The position numbers and the translations under genes were made by a program. The notes under the pieces were generated by a model, which did no database searches, was not told the origin of the DNA, and was given only the letters and a program-made list of their open reading frames with translations. A DNA stretch of 64,000 nucleotides from an uncultured beta proteobacterium (GTDB lineage: Bacteria; Pseudomonadota; Gammaproteobacteria; Burkholderiales; Burkholderiaceae_C), in contig CAISLN010000106.1 in assembly GCA_903886275.1 (NCBI GenBank), positions 1-64,000 of the forward strand, in the 5' to 3' direction. Shown in pieces: positions 9,001-19,257 of the stretch; the stretch's first letter is position 1, and each line of letters begins with the position of its first letter.

Positions 9001-9836
9001 GACTGTCGATTGTGCGCAGGCTGGCACAGTTGATGGGTGGCGAGGTCGGGGTGCAAAGCGAGGTCGATGCCGGTTCGCGTTTCTGGTTTCGCATCCAGGC
9101 CCAGCGGCTGCAGGCCGAATCTACTCAGACCCTGCAACTGATCAAGCTGGCCAATGCCGGTGCAAGGGTCACGATGGACGCGCGCGTGCTGGTGGTCGAA
9201 GACAACCTGCAGAACCAGAAGGTGGCACTGGCCCTGCTCAAGCGCTTGGGTGTGAGCGTGAGCCTGGCGGGTGATGGGCAGCAGGCCATCCAGATGAGCC
9301 AGGGCGTCGATCTGATCCTGATGGACCTGGAAATGCCACTGCTCGACGGTTACCAGGCCACGCAGCAGATACGCGAGTGGGAGACCCGCACCGGCCATGC
9401 AAGACGCCCCATCATCGCGCTGACCGCCAGCGCCTATGCCGAAGACAAGCAGCATTGCCTGGCGGTTGGCATGGATGAAGTGCTGACCAAGCCGATTGAC
9501 TTTGAAGTCTTGACGGCGATGCTGCGCCGCTGGCTGCCCGATGCGGTGCGTGAGCCTGCCGCCCCACTGGCATTGCCCCAACCGGTCAAACTGCTCGATG
9601 TCGCAGAGGTGCACAGCCTGGTGCATCAACTCCAACCCTTGCTGGAAGATTCCAAGTTCAGGGCCTTCGCCCGGTTCAAGGCTTTGCAGCAGTTGGCCGC
9701 TGGCACTGCCTTGGCGCCGCAGTTGCTGCGTGCGGATGTGGCGCTGCAGGCCTACCAATTTGACCTGGCGCTGGTCGAACTACACAAACTTCTGGCCGAC
9801 CCCAGTTGGCAAGTGATTGACGAAGTACCCCTATGA
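6069..9836 (+). CDS. Hybrid sensor histidine kinase with CHASE sensor and PAS repeats
   Basis: A 1255-residue membrane kinase. TM1 lies near residues 15-33, followed by a periplasmic CHASE-type sensor (about 70-260; ISADVSHRFTQTAYGLNGIR) and TM2 near 318-338. Then come about three PAS modules (360-750), HisKA with phospho-acceptor His795 (TMSHEIRTPMNG), HATPase_c with GGTGLGLSIV, and a receiver domain with Asp1086 (LILMDLEMP). The tail after the receiver is helical and HPt-like, but I see no obvious acceptor histidine. The start is GTG at 6069. The stop overlaps the start of the next gene by four bases (ATGA), so the two are almost certainly co-translated, and the REC-GGDEF-EAL protein is the likely output. 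A weak TATACT at 5984-5989 is a possible -10. CHASE ligands are varied small molecules; none can be named here. Confidence 0.92.
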   Translation: MNIPAALRSRLEAALPGLFFLLLCGLFGGTALWLYGDLQTEAQVQVNLSSARISADVSHRFTQTAYGLNGIRGVFAVNGSVHRAAFRSYVASRDMPHEFPGVRGFGFIQRVMRADLGAFVAAERADGAPEFTLRQLFDTSNEDLLVVKYMEPAPANAGAIGLDLGSEPLRSSAAQQAIDSGETTLSASILLVQDQGRTPGALLYVPVYAKGTHPQTVAERRAALVGLLYAPLVIEELLNSMPDIAAGLMDLELTDQTPGAAGALWYDSDTLGAKPEQLRATPATHLFSASQSLPLLGRQLLVRVRSERKFEATLDHSTPLLILATGTAISALLALYLRNRLHHLANVRRLVERRTTELDQERLRLKALLETATDGIHVLDAAGLLIECNPAFLSMLGLEASAVGTMQVGDWESQLDSDTIANRIASLIKNQSSSVFESQNRRSDGSLVEVEISARGIAIDGRGLVYCASRNISGRKLAQQKLQDMERFAQATVDAISANLAILNSSGTIVAVNQAWRSFAQAHGGNVDDLCKGVNYLAVCDAASGASGEAAQQMAAGIRAVLDDRQDTFMVEYRCDSPTEKHWLMSLVTRFEGQGEARLVVAHQDITAFKIANALRDEAQALLQKISSRVPGMVYQYHLRLDGSSCFPYASDAIRDIYRVSPQQALEDASPVFAVVHPADRDAVIAAMHQSAADLSPWVHEYRVVFADASVHWLLGNALAERHVDGSTLWHGFVTDITERKQIEVELAAAHQALAHQSAVRAAELALANDALTTARDEAESANLAKSRFLATMSHEIRTPMNGILGMAQLLLQPQISESDRLEFVQTIYGSGQTLMCLLNEILDLSKIEASKVELEAIAMQPAQILSETWALFKPMTDLKGLQLQAHWRGLGGSYLGDPHRVSQMLTNLVGNAIKFTSQGLLSIEASEVQCTDGFATLEFSVSDSGVGIAPDKLKLLFRNFSQVDSSTTRNYGGTGLGLSIVRRLAQLMGGEVGVQSEVDAGSRFWFRIQAQRLQAESTQTLQLIKLANAGARVTMDARVLVVEDNLQNQKVALALLKRLGVSVSLAGDGQQAIQMSQGVDLILMDLEMPLLDGYQATQQIREWETRTGHARRPIIALTASAYAEDKQHCLAVGMDEVLTKPIDFEVLTAMLRRWLPDAVREPAAPLALPQPVKLLDVAEVHSLVHQLQPLLEDSKFRAFARFKALQQLAAGTALAPQLLRADVALQAYQFDLALVELHKLLADPSWQVIDEVPL

Positions 9837-11545
9837 ATAAACACCAAGCCCGAATCCTGGCGATTGACGACACGCCTGCCAACTTGCAGGTGCTCAGTAT
9901 GGCACTCGATGAGAAATACGATGTGCAGGTCGCCAGCTCAGGGGCTGCAGGTCTGGCTGTCGCGACCAAGGCGCCGCCGGACCTGATTTTGCTGGACGTG
10001 ATGATGCCCGAGATGGACGGCTTTGAGGTCTGCCGCCGGCTCAAGGCCGACCCGGCGCTGCAGCACATTCCGGTGATTTTCTTGACCGCGCTGTCGGCCG
10101 GCGCCGGCGAGAGCGCAGCCCTGTCACTGGGTGCCGCCGACTACATCACCAAACCGATCAATGTCGAGATTGCCAGGCTGCGCATTGGCAACCTGCTCGA
10201 ACGAGAGGAGCTGCGCCAACGCCTGGCGCACATCGCCCACTACGACACGCTGACCCAGTTGCCCAATCGCGCGCTGCTGGCGGACCGCATGAAGCAGGCC
10301 ATGACGCAGGCCGAGCGCCGTGGGCAGCAGTTGGCCGTGGCCTTTCTGGACCTCGATGGCTTCAAGGCGGTCAACGATACGCATGGCCACGAGGCCGGAG
10401 ACTTTTTGTTGGTGACGGTGGCTGAACGCATGCGCGAGGCGCTGCGCGATGGCGATACGCTGGCGCGTCTGGGTGGTGACGAGTTTGTGGCGGTGTTGCT
10501 GGATGTGGCAGGCATGGCCAGCAGCACACCGGTTCTGAACCGCCTGCTGCAGGCCGCCGCGCAGCCAGTGCAGTATGGCGACATCACATTGCAGGTATCG
10601 GCCAGTCTGGGCGTCACGTTCTATCCACAGCTAAGGGAGCTGGACGCCGACCAGTTGCTGCGCCAGGCCGATCAGGCCATGTACCAGGCCAAGCAATCGG
10701 GCAAAAATCGCTTCCACGTTTTCGATGCCGAGCAGGACCGTGGCGTGCGTGAGCACCACGAGAGCATGCAAGGTATTGCGCGCGCACTGGCGGAGCACGA
10801 ATTCGTTTTGTACTACCAGCCCAAGGTCCATATGCGCAGCGGGCAAGTGATGGGCGCCGAAGCCTTGATCCGCTGGGTGCAGCCTGAGCGCGAACTGCTG
10901 TCGCCCTCAGGCTTTCTGCCGATGATTGAGGAGCATGCTTTTGCCGTCGATCTGGGGCGGTGGGTAATCCAGAGTGCGCTGGTGCAGATCGAACTCTGGC
11001 AGCGCGCCGGTCTGCGCCTGCCCATCAGCGTCAACATCGGTGCGCGCCATTTGAAGCAAGCCGACTTTGTGGCGCACCTGCGCGACATGTTGGCCCGCCA
11101 TCCTGCGGTCGCGCCAGACTGTCTGCAATTTGAACTGCTTGAAAGCAATGCCACGGGCAAGCTCGACCATGTCGCAAGGGTCATTCGGGAGTGCCGACAG
11201 TTGGGCGTCAAGTTTGCACTGGATGACTTTGGTACCGGCTATTCGTCGATGGCCTGCCTGAAGAAGCTACCGGTGGCACAACTCAAAATCGACCAGAGCT
11301 TTGTGCATGACATGCGCTGCAACCCGAATGACCTGGCGATTGTGACCACCATCGTGAACCTGGCCCGTATGTTCGGCATCGAGGCGATTGCCAAAGGCGT
11401 GGAGACCGTGGAAGACGGCGTGGAATTGCTCAGGCTGGGCTGTGAGCTGGGCCAGGGCTACGGCATTGCGCACCCGATGCCTGCGCCAGAGCTGCCGCAC
11501 TGGGTGCAGACCTGGCGTCCCAATGCGGCCTGGTGCAAGGCTTAG
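9833..11545 (+). CDS. Response regulator with GGDEF and EAL domains (c-di-GMP turnover)
   Basis: This 570-residue cytoplasmic protein has an N-terminal receiver with phospho-acceptor Asp55 (LILLDVMMPEMDGFEV). A GGDEF domain with the intact signature near residue 214 (RLGGDEFVAV) follows, then an EAL domain with Glu-Ala-Leu at 343-345 (GAEALIRW) and the conserved DDFGTGYSS loop. Both cyclase and phosphodiesterase signatures are present, so it may be bifunctional or have one dominant activity. The direction cannot be predicted from sequence alone. It overlaps the upstream hybrid kinase by four bases, which suggests phosphorylation of Asp55 links the CHASE signal to c-di-GMP level. Confidence 0.93.
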   Translation: MNKHQARILAIDDTPANLQVLSMALDEKYDVQVASSGAAGLAVATKAPPDLILLDVMMPEMDGFEVCRRLKADPALQHIPVIFLTALSAGAGESAALSLGAADYITKPINVEIARLRIGNLLEREELRQRLAHIAHYDTLTQLPNRALLADRMKQAMTQAERRGQQLAVAFLDLDGFKAVNDTHGHEAGDFLLVTVAERMREALRDGDTLARLGGDEFVAVLLDVAGMASSTPVLNRLLQAAAQPVQYGDITLQVSASLGVTFYPQLRELDADQLLRQADQAMYQAKQSGKNRFHVFDAEQDRGVREHHESMQGIARALAEHEFVLYYQPKVHMRSGQVMGAEALIRWVQPERELLSPSGFLPMIEEHAFAVDLGRWVIQSALVQIELWQRAGLRLPISVNIGARHLKQADFVAHLRDMLARHPAVAPDCLQFELLESNATGKLDHVARVIRECRQLGVKFALDDFGTGYSSMACLKKLPVAQLKIDQSFVHDMRCNPNDLAIVTTIVNLARMFGIEAIAKGVETVEDGVELLRLGCELGQGYGIAHPMPAPELPHWVQTWRPNAAWCKA

Positions 11546-11587
11546 GGGGTCGCTGGTTGACCTTCGGGACGCAGGCCCCCTTGGCAC

Positions 11588-12580
11588 TCAGCGCCGTTCG
11601 CTGGACATTCGCGCGCCGGTCGGCCTTGTTGCAAACACTTTTTCTGCCGCAATCAGGTCCAGCGACGCAAAGCCGACCGACTTGAAGACGGTGATGCTGT
11701 CTTCGCTTTGGCGCCAGGCTTTTTGTGGCTGCGCGGCGAGTTCGGCTAGCTCGGCCTGGATCGCGCTTGCGCTGATCAGCCCCTGGACAATGGCCTGCAG
11801 CACCTCGCCGCCTTTTTGCAGCACCGCTTCCAGGCTGTCGGCAAACAGCTGTGCGCTTGGCATCAGGGCGGGTTCGGCCTCGGCCATGGCGGGTGTGAAG
11901 GCGCCTATCAGGCCCAGATGGGTGCCGGGTTTGACCCAGTCGCTGCGGATAAAGGGCTCTGTGGCGGTGCTGGCAGCGGCCACCACATCGGCCCGCGCCA
12001 AGGTGCTCTGCAGGTCAAGGCTTACCTCTGCGCTGAGGCCCTGCGCGGCCAGGCGATCCACCACGACCTGGGCCTTGTGGGCGTCGCGCCCCCAGACCAA
12101 AATGGTTTTGAAATCCATCACGCTGGCGTGGGCCGTAGCCAAGGGCGCACTCAAAGAGCCGGTGCCCAAAATCGCCAGCGTCTGGCTGTTCTTGCGCGCC
12201 AGGATGCGCGCTGCCAAGGCGGCGGCCGCAGCGGTGCGGCGCAGGGTGAGCTCGGTGCCGTCGAGCACCGCGATCGGTTGGCCGTCTTCGCAAGAGAGCA
12301 GCACATACACCGCTGACACGGCGGACTGGCCGCGGGCACTGTTGCCCGGCCAGATCGACACCAGCTTCACGCCCATTCTTTCATGGGCCTTCCAGGCCGG
12401 CATGATCAGCACCGCGCTGTCATCCCCATTGGGCGTGCAGACCATGCGGGGGGGCGAAACAATGGCCTGCTGCAGACCGGCGGCCAACGCGTCCACCAGT
12501 GCGGGGTAGGGCAGGGCATGGGCCACGGCGGCCTGATCGAAGAATTGCATGGAGGTAGCGCGCAGACCTGGCTCAGACAT
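11588..12580 (-). CDS. Ornithine cyclodeaminase/mu-crystallin family reductase (DauB- or ketimine-reductase-like)
   Basis: This 330-residue protein has the family layout: an N-terminal substrate part (VSPPRMVCTPNGDDSAVLIM, GVKLVSIWPGN) and a Rossmann NAD(P)-binding segment (TLAILGTGSLSAPLATAHA). Members include ornithine cyclodeaminase, delta1-piperideine/pyrroline-2-carboxylate reductases and DauB, an anabolic L-arginine dehydrogenase that aminates 2-ketoarginine. The start ATG at 12580 overlaps the stop of the aldehyde dehydrogenase gene by eight bases, indicating translational coupling. A DauA-like D-amino-acid dehydrogenase sits in the same cluster, so a DauB-type role (2-keto acid to L-amino acid) or cyclic imine reduction is the best inference. 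The exact substrate is uncertain. Confidence 0.8.
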   Translation of the reverse strand: MSEPGLRATSMQFFDQAAVAHALPYPALVDALAAGLQQAIVSPPRMVCTPNGDDSAVLIMPAWKAHERMGVKLVSIWPGNSARGQSAVSAVYVLLSCEDGQPIAVLDGTELTLRRTAAAAALAARILARKNSQTLAILGTGSLSAPLATAHASVMDFKTILVWGRDAHKAQVVVDRLAAQGLSAEVSLDLQSTLARADVVAAASTATEPFIRSDWVKPGTHLGLIGAFTPAMAEAEPALMPSAQLFADSLEAVLQKGGEVLQAIVQGLISASAIQAELAELAAQPQKAWRQSEDSITVFKSVGFASLDLIAAEKVFATRPTGARMSSERR

Positions 12581-14099
12581 CGAACTTCACGCCCTGGGCC
12601 AGCGGCAGTTGGTCGGAGTAGTTGATGGTGTTGGTGGCGCGGCGCATATAGGCGCGCCAGGCGTCCGAGCCGGATTCGCGCCCGCCCCCGGTTTCCTTCT
12701 CGCCGCCAAAGGCACCGCCAATTTCAGCGCCCGAGGTGCCGATGTTGACGTTGGAGATGCCGCAGTCCGAACCACCGGTGGAGAGGAAGGTTTCGGCCTC
12801 GCGCAGATTGAGCGTGAAGATGGCGGACGACAGGCCCTGCGGCACGGCGTTCTGCATGGCAATGGCTTCATCGAGTGTGGAGTAGGACATCACATAGAGG
12901 ATGGGCGCAAAGGTCTCGTGGCAGACCACCGCCGTTTGCGACGGCATTTCCACCATCGAGGGGGTGACGTAATAGGCGTTGGGGAATTGGTCTGCCAACA
13001 CGCGCTCGCCGCCAAACACGCTGCCGCCTTCAACGCGCGCCTGTTGCAGTGCCGCTTGCATGCCGTCGAAGCTGCCCTGGTCTATCAGTGGTCCGACCAG
13101 ATTACCAGCCGTCAACGGTGTGCCTATGGGCAAGGCCGCATAGGCCTTTTTCAGTTGCGCCACCAGTTGGACGCGCACGCTCTCGTGCACGATCAGGCGG
13201 CGCGTGGAGGTACAGCGCTGTCCGGCGGTGCCGACTGCCGCAAACAGAATGCCGCGCACCGCCATGTCCAGATCGGCAGATGGTGCGACGATGACGGCGT
13301 TGTTGCCGCCCAGCTCCAGGAGGCTGCGACCAAAACGCTGTGCCACGCGCGGGCCCACTTCGCGGCCCATGCGGGTGCTGCCGGTAGCAGAGACCAGGGC
13401 CACAAGTACATCGTCCACCATGGTCTGGCCTACTTCGCGCTTGCCGATCAGTACCTGCGAAAGATGATCCGGTGCCTGGCCTCCGTTGTCGGTGAAGCGT
13501 TTCATTGCGCGCTCAAACAGGGCCTGGCAGGCGAGGGCCGTGAGCGGGGTTTTTTCCGAGGGCTTCCATACCACGGCATCGCCACAGACGATGGCCAGGG
13601 CCGCGTTCCAGGACCAGACCGCCACCGGAAAGTTAAACGCGCTGATGACGCCCACCACGCCCAGCGGATGCCAGGTTTCCATCATGCGGTGGCCGGGACG
13701 CTCGCTGGCAATCGTCAGGCCATATTGCTGGCGCGACAGGCCCACGGCAAAGTCGCAGATGTCAATCATCTCCTGCACCTCACCCAGTCCCTCGGACAGG
13801 ATCTTGCCGGCCTCCAAGGTGACGAGTTGGCCCAGCTCCGTTTTGGCGGCGCGCAGTTCCTCGCCCAGCAGGCGGATCAGCTCGCCACGGGCGGGTGCCG
13901 GCACCAGGCGCCACTCCAGAAAGGCGGCCTGCGCCAGGGCGATTTTTTGCGTGACGATCTCGGGCGTGTCTGGCGTCAGGCTGGCTAGCAGCGTGCCGTC
14001 TATGGGGGAGCGTACTGTCAGGCTTCCACCGTTCAGGCGGCTGGCATCCACGCCCAGAGATTGCATCAAGGGGAGTAACAGGGTGTTGGCGTCAGGCAT
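12573..14099 (-). CDS. ALDH7/antiquitin-type aldehyde dehydrogenase
   Basis: 508 residues, cytosolic, NAD(P)-dependent. ELGGNNAVIVAPSADLDMA and AAVGTAGQRCTSTRRLIVHE closely follow the antiquitin (alpha-aminoadipate semialdehyde dehydrogenase, AmaB/ALDH7) pattern. The catalytic Cys lies in GQRCTS and the general-base Glu in LELGG. ALDH7 enzymes oxidise aminoadipate semialdehyde in lysine/pipecolate catabolism. In this setting the enzyme may instead oxidise the aldehyde released by the divergently transcribed ThDP decarboxylase-like enzyme. It is the first gene of a two-gene minus-strand operon with the ornithine-cyclodeaminase-family gene (8-base overlap). Length is normal. The family is secure; the physiological substrate is inferred. 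Confidence 0.88.
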   Translation of the reverse strand: MPDANTLLLPLMQSLGVDASRLNGGSLTVRSPIDGTLLASLTPDTPEIVTQKIALAQAAFLEWRLVPAPARGELIRLLGEELRAAKTELGQLVTLEAGKILSEGLGEVQEMIDICDFAVGLSRQQYGLTIASERPGHRMMETWHPLGVVGVISAFNFPVAVWSWNAALAIVCGDAVVWKPSEKTPLTALACQALFERAMKRFTDNGGQAPDHLSQVLIGKREVGQTMVDDVLVALVSATGSTRMGREVGPRVAQRFGRSLLELGGNNAVIVAPSADLDMAVRGILFAAVGTAGQRCTSTRRLIVHESVRVQLVAQLKKAYAALPIGTPLTAGNLVGPLIDQGSFDGMQAALQQARVEGGSVFGGERVLADQFPNAYYVTPSMVEMPSQTAVVCHETFAPILYVMSYSTLDEAIAMQNAVPQGLSSAIFTLNLREAETFLSTGGSDCGISNVNIGTSGAEIGGAFGGEKETGGGRESGSDAWRAYMRRATNTINYSDQLPLAQGVKFDV

Positions 14100-14308
14100 G
14101 CGGGGGTTCCAGGAAGGTTGCGGTCGGGCTGAATTTCAGCTTTTTGATTATGCGTAAATGTTTTCGATGGTGAGCGTCTGGTGGAACACAATGTTTCCTA
14201 TGAGAAATGTGCCACAGCCCTGTCTGTGGCCTCCATCTGCCACCCGCTGCGTGGCGCCCAGCGCAGGACGAGCCGCTGTTTGAAATCAATATTGTTTAAG
14301 GAAAACCT
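14100..14308. promoter_or_regulatory. Divergent promoter region between the ALDH and ThDP-enzyme genes
   Basis: This 209-bp spacer must hold promoters for both outward-facing transcripts. It contains GCTGAATTTCAGC near 14131-14143 (6-bp arms around a T), an AT-rich patch at 14145-14172, and CAATATTG at 14287-14294 close to the GTG start at 14309. The CAAT/ATTG half-sites resemble the palindrome upstream of the DUF969 gene, so the GntR regulator at 18330-19010 could act on both. That is a suggestion only. The run AAGGAA at 14299-14304 is the ribosome binding site of the plus-strand gene. Confidence 0.4.
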
Positions 14309-17175
<2,867 letters not shown>

Positions 17176-17259
17176 TTCCCCGCGTCCTGCCGCAGGGGGT
17201 GCACGCCTTGTCGCAACGCAGCGTGCTCAGGCGATTCGGCATAGGCTTGGTGGCTGTGT

Positions 17260-18036
17260 TCAGTCGTGGTACAGCACCGAGCGGCCACCGTCGATGACGA
17301 TGGTGCTGGCGTTGATGAAAGGCGCCTCGTCCGAGGCCAAAAACACGGCAGTCATGCCCACCTCTTCGGGATGGCCGATCCGCTTGGGAGGCAGCAATTC
17401 GCAGGTGGCTTGGCGGGCGGCTACCGGGTCTGCAAAGCTGTTCCAGTAGTCCACGTACAGCCGCGTCTCAATGTAGCCGGGTGCAATGGTATTGAAGCGT
17501 ATGCCTTGGGCTGCGTATTCAATCGCCAGTGCCCGCGTCAAGCCGATGATCCCATGCTGGGCCACGGGGTAGGGAAAGCAGCCCTTGATAATGGAAAACG
17601 CATGGCTCGATGCCATGTTGATGACGCTGCCGCTGCCCGTGGCCAGCATCAAGGGCAGCACTGCTTGGCAGCAATTCCAGGCGCCCTCCAGATTGACCGA
17701 CAGGCACTGCTTCCAGTCGGCGGCTGTCATTTTTAATGGGTTGAGAAAGACATTGAGGCCTGCGTTGTTGACCAGCACGTTCACGCGGCCATAGCGTTCG
17801 GCCACTTGCGCCACCATCTGTTGCACGCTGTCCCTGCTGCCAATGTCCGTGGCTATGAAAACCGCGTCCATACCGCGCTGCTGCAACGCGAGCGCCAGCG
17901 CTTTGCCCGCAGCTTCGTCAATGTCGGCTAGCACCACATTGGCGCCTTCCCTGCTAAAGCAGTTCACCACGGCTGCACCTATGCCGTTGCCCGCGCCTGT
18001 CACGATGCAAACCTTGTTGCGCAATCGCTTGGCCAT
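17260..18036 (-). CDS. Short-chain dehydrogenase/reductase with Gln in place of the catalytic Lys
   Basis: 258-residue classical-SDR fold. The NAD(P)-binding motif is TGAGNGIG near residue 14, then NNAG and the active-site Ser (MASSHAFS). The Tyr motif reads YPVAQHG where the family normally has YxxxK, here with codon CAG instead of AAG or AAA. The C-terminal INASTIVIDGG segment is normal. The start at 18036 (MAKRLRNKV) gives the usual N-terminus; a longer frame from 18090 adds 18 residues unlike SDRs. Asp34-Ile (VVLADID) suggests NAD preference. It is co-oriented with, and downstream of, the GntR gene. The substrate is unknown. The Lys-to-Gln change should lower or alter catalysis unless this is a sequencing error. 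Confidence 0.82.
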   Translation of the reverse strand: MAKRLRNKVCIVTGAGNGIGAAVVNCFSREGANVVLADIDEAAGKALALALQQRGMDAVFIATDIGSRDSVQQMVAQVAERYGRVNVLVNNAGLNVFLNPLKMTAADWKQCLSVNLEGAWNCCQAVLPLMLATGSGSVINMASSHAFSIIKGCFPYPVAQHGIIGLTRALAIEYAAQGIRFNTIAPGYIETRLYVDYWNSFADPVAARQATCELLPPKRIGHPEEVGMTAVFLASDEAPFINASTIVIDGGRSVLYHD

Positions 18037-18236
18037 GGCTAATGGCCCCCGGCCGTGGACCACGCGCGGACCTTGGTTGCTGCGGTCCACGCGACTGCGA
18101 CGCGTGTCTTATCAATCAGATGTTGCATAAATGTCTCCTGCTGGGAACTGCCTGCACCTGGACCGACCGGCCTGTGCGGGGCGCATTGTCTGCGGCCATA
18201 GTAGGAGGGCTTTGGATAAACGTCCAACTTCGCCGA

Positions 18237-18255
18237 TTCGATAGCGGCTATCGAA
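18237..18255. promoter_or_regulatory. 19-bp perfect palindrome between the SDR and gntR genes
   Basis: TTCGATAGCGGCTATCGAA at 18237-18255 has two perfect 9-bp arms around a central G, about 200 bases upstream of the SDR start. The length and symmetry are typical of a dimeric-regulator operator. A genome-dispersed GATAGC/GCTATC repeat, a type I recall from related Burkholderiales, is an alternative. Confidence 0.45.
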
Positions 18256-18329
18256 GTGCTTTGTGGCCTTGCAGTGGGCGCCTGCCCGTATTCAACGGGG
18301 GTGAACGCTGTGCCACAGCGCAGTGTCCC

Positions 18330-19010
18330 TTATTCAAAGCTGCCGGTATCGGTGAGGCGCCGGGCATAGGCGCCCAGCACAATGCGTTCGGAATGCACCA
18401 GGTATTCGCCAAGCGCAGCGGCGCTCTCCTGCAACTTGCCCAATTCAAACAGGGCAAGAATTTTGACGTTGCTCTCCACATAGGGCGCGTGCAAAAACTC
18501 CGGGTCTTTGAGCAGACCAAAGGCCAGCCGCAACTCGGCCAACAGGTGCGAGAACAAGAGGTTCAGGCGCTCACTGTCGGCCAACTCGACGATGGCCATG
18601 TGGAATTCCATATTCGCCGTTCCCACGCCAAGCCAGTCGGCGCTTGCACGGCATTGGAGCGCCATCTCGACGGCAGCGCGCATGTGCTTGTGTGCCGGGT
18701 GGCGGGGGTAGGCCAGCGCCAGCGCCTGGCACTCGATCAGGCGGCGCACGCGGTAGATATCGGTAATGGAGGCCACGCTGGGGATCGCCACCGACACGCC
18801 GCGGTTGGGCGCATGCCACACCAGACCTTCCTTGGTGAGGATGCGAAACACCTCGCGCAGGGTATTGCGTGAGATGCCCAGGCTCTCGCTCAGGGCCGCC
18901 TCCGACAGGCGCTGACCGGGCGAAAACTCGCCTCTCACAATCTTTTGGCGCAGCAGGTCAGCCATGCGCTCGTTGAGTGTCAGCGTGTTCGCTGGGATTT
19001 TTTTTGTCAT
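18330..19010 (-). CDS. GntR-family transcriptional regulator, FCD subfamily
   Basis: 226 residues. The N-terminal winged helix (about 10-75) contains LRQKIVRGEFSPGQRLSEAA and the recognition segment LGISRNTLREVFRILTKEGL. The C-terminal all-helical FCD effector domain (about 90-215) has metal-ligand-type residues including the His in NMEFHMAIVELADSE. FCD regulators usually sense a small carboxylic or amino acid. The gene is divergent from DUF969-DUF979-pcp-pxpABC and upstream of the SDR on its own strand, so it is the likely regulator of the 5-oxoproline operon, the SDR, or both. Palindromes at 19193-19205 and 18237-18255 are candidate sites. Confidence 0.88.
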   Translation of the reverse strand: MTKKIPANTLTLNERMADLLRQKIVRGEFSPGQRLSEAALSESLGISRNTLREVFRILTKEGLVWHAPNRGVSVAIPSVASITDIYRVRRLIECQALALAYPRHPAHKHMRAAVEMALQCRASADWLGVGTANMEFHMAIVELADSERLNLLFSHLLAELRLAFGLLKDPEFLHAPYVESNVKILALFELGKLQESAAALGEYLVHSERIVLGAYARRLTDTGSFE

Positions 19011-19192
19011 ACCTGCAAATGAAGGGACGCCAGCCAGTAGCGGCGCCTAGGGTCGAAAGCCCGAGGGCCGATGGGGCCGCTATTTTCACCCCATTTCACA
19101 CGCTGCATCTTGGCGGCTTCGGGTTTTTACCAGTATCCGGGTTGGGCCATCGGTCCACATAATCCAAAAAACTGTAGGGCAATGTAGATGGC

Positions 19193-19205
19193 ATTGTTCA
19201 ACAAT
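19193..19205. promoter_or_regulatory. Candidate GntR operator upstream of the 5-oxoproline operon
   Basis: ATTGTTCAACAAT at 19193-19205 is a perfect palindrome with 6-bp arms around C. It lies in the 247-bp spacer between the divergent gntR and DUF969 genes, 53 bases before the DUF969 start. A second dyad, CCAAATG and CATTTGG separated by CTTC, follows at 19214-19231. Size and position suit an FCD-GntR operator for autoregulation and operon control. Confidence 0.45.
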
Positions 19206-19257
19206 ACTTGCTGCCAAATGCTTCCATTTGGCCAAGGATCAACACAGAGAGTCCCGC

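Noticed and set aside
6414..9758. A 1114-codon open frame on the minus strand opposite the hybrid kinase
   Set aside because: It mirrors the codon pattern of the kinase, whose domains and catalytic residues are intact on the plus strand. The antisense product has no recognisable motif and is His/Gln/Leu-rich, as GC-rich shadows are.
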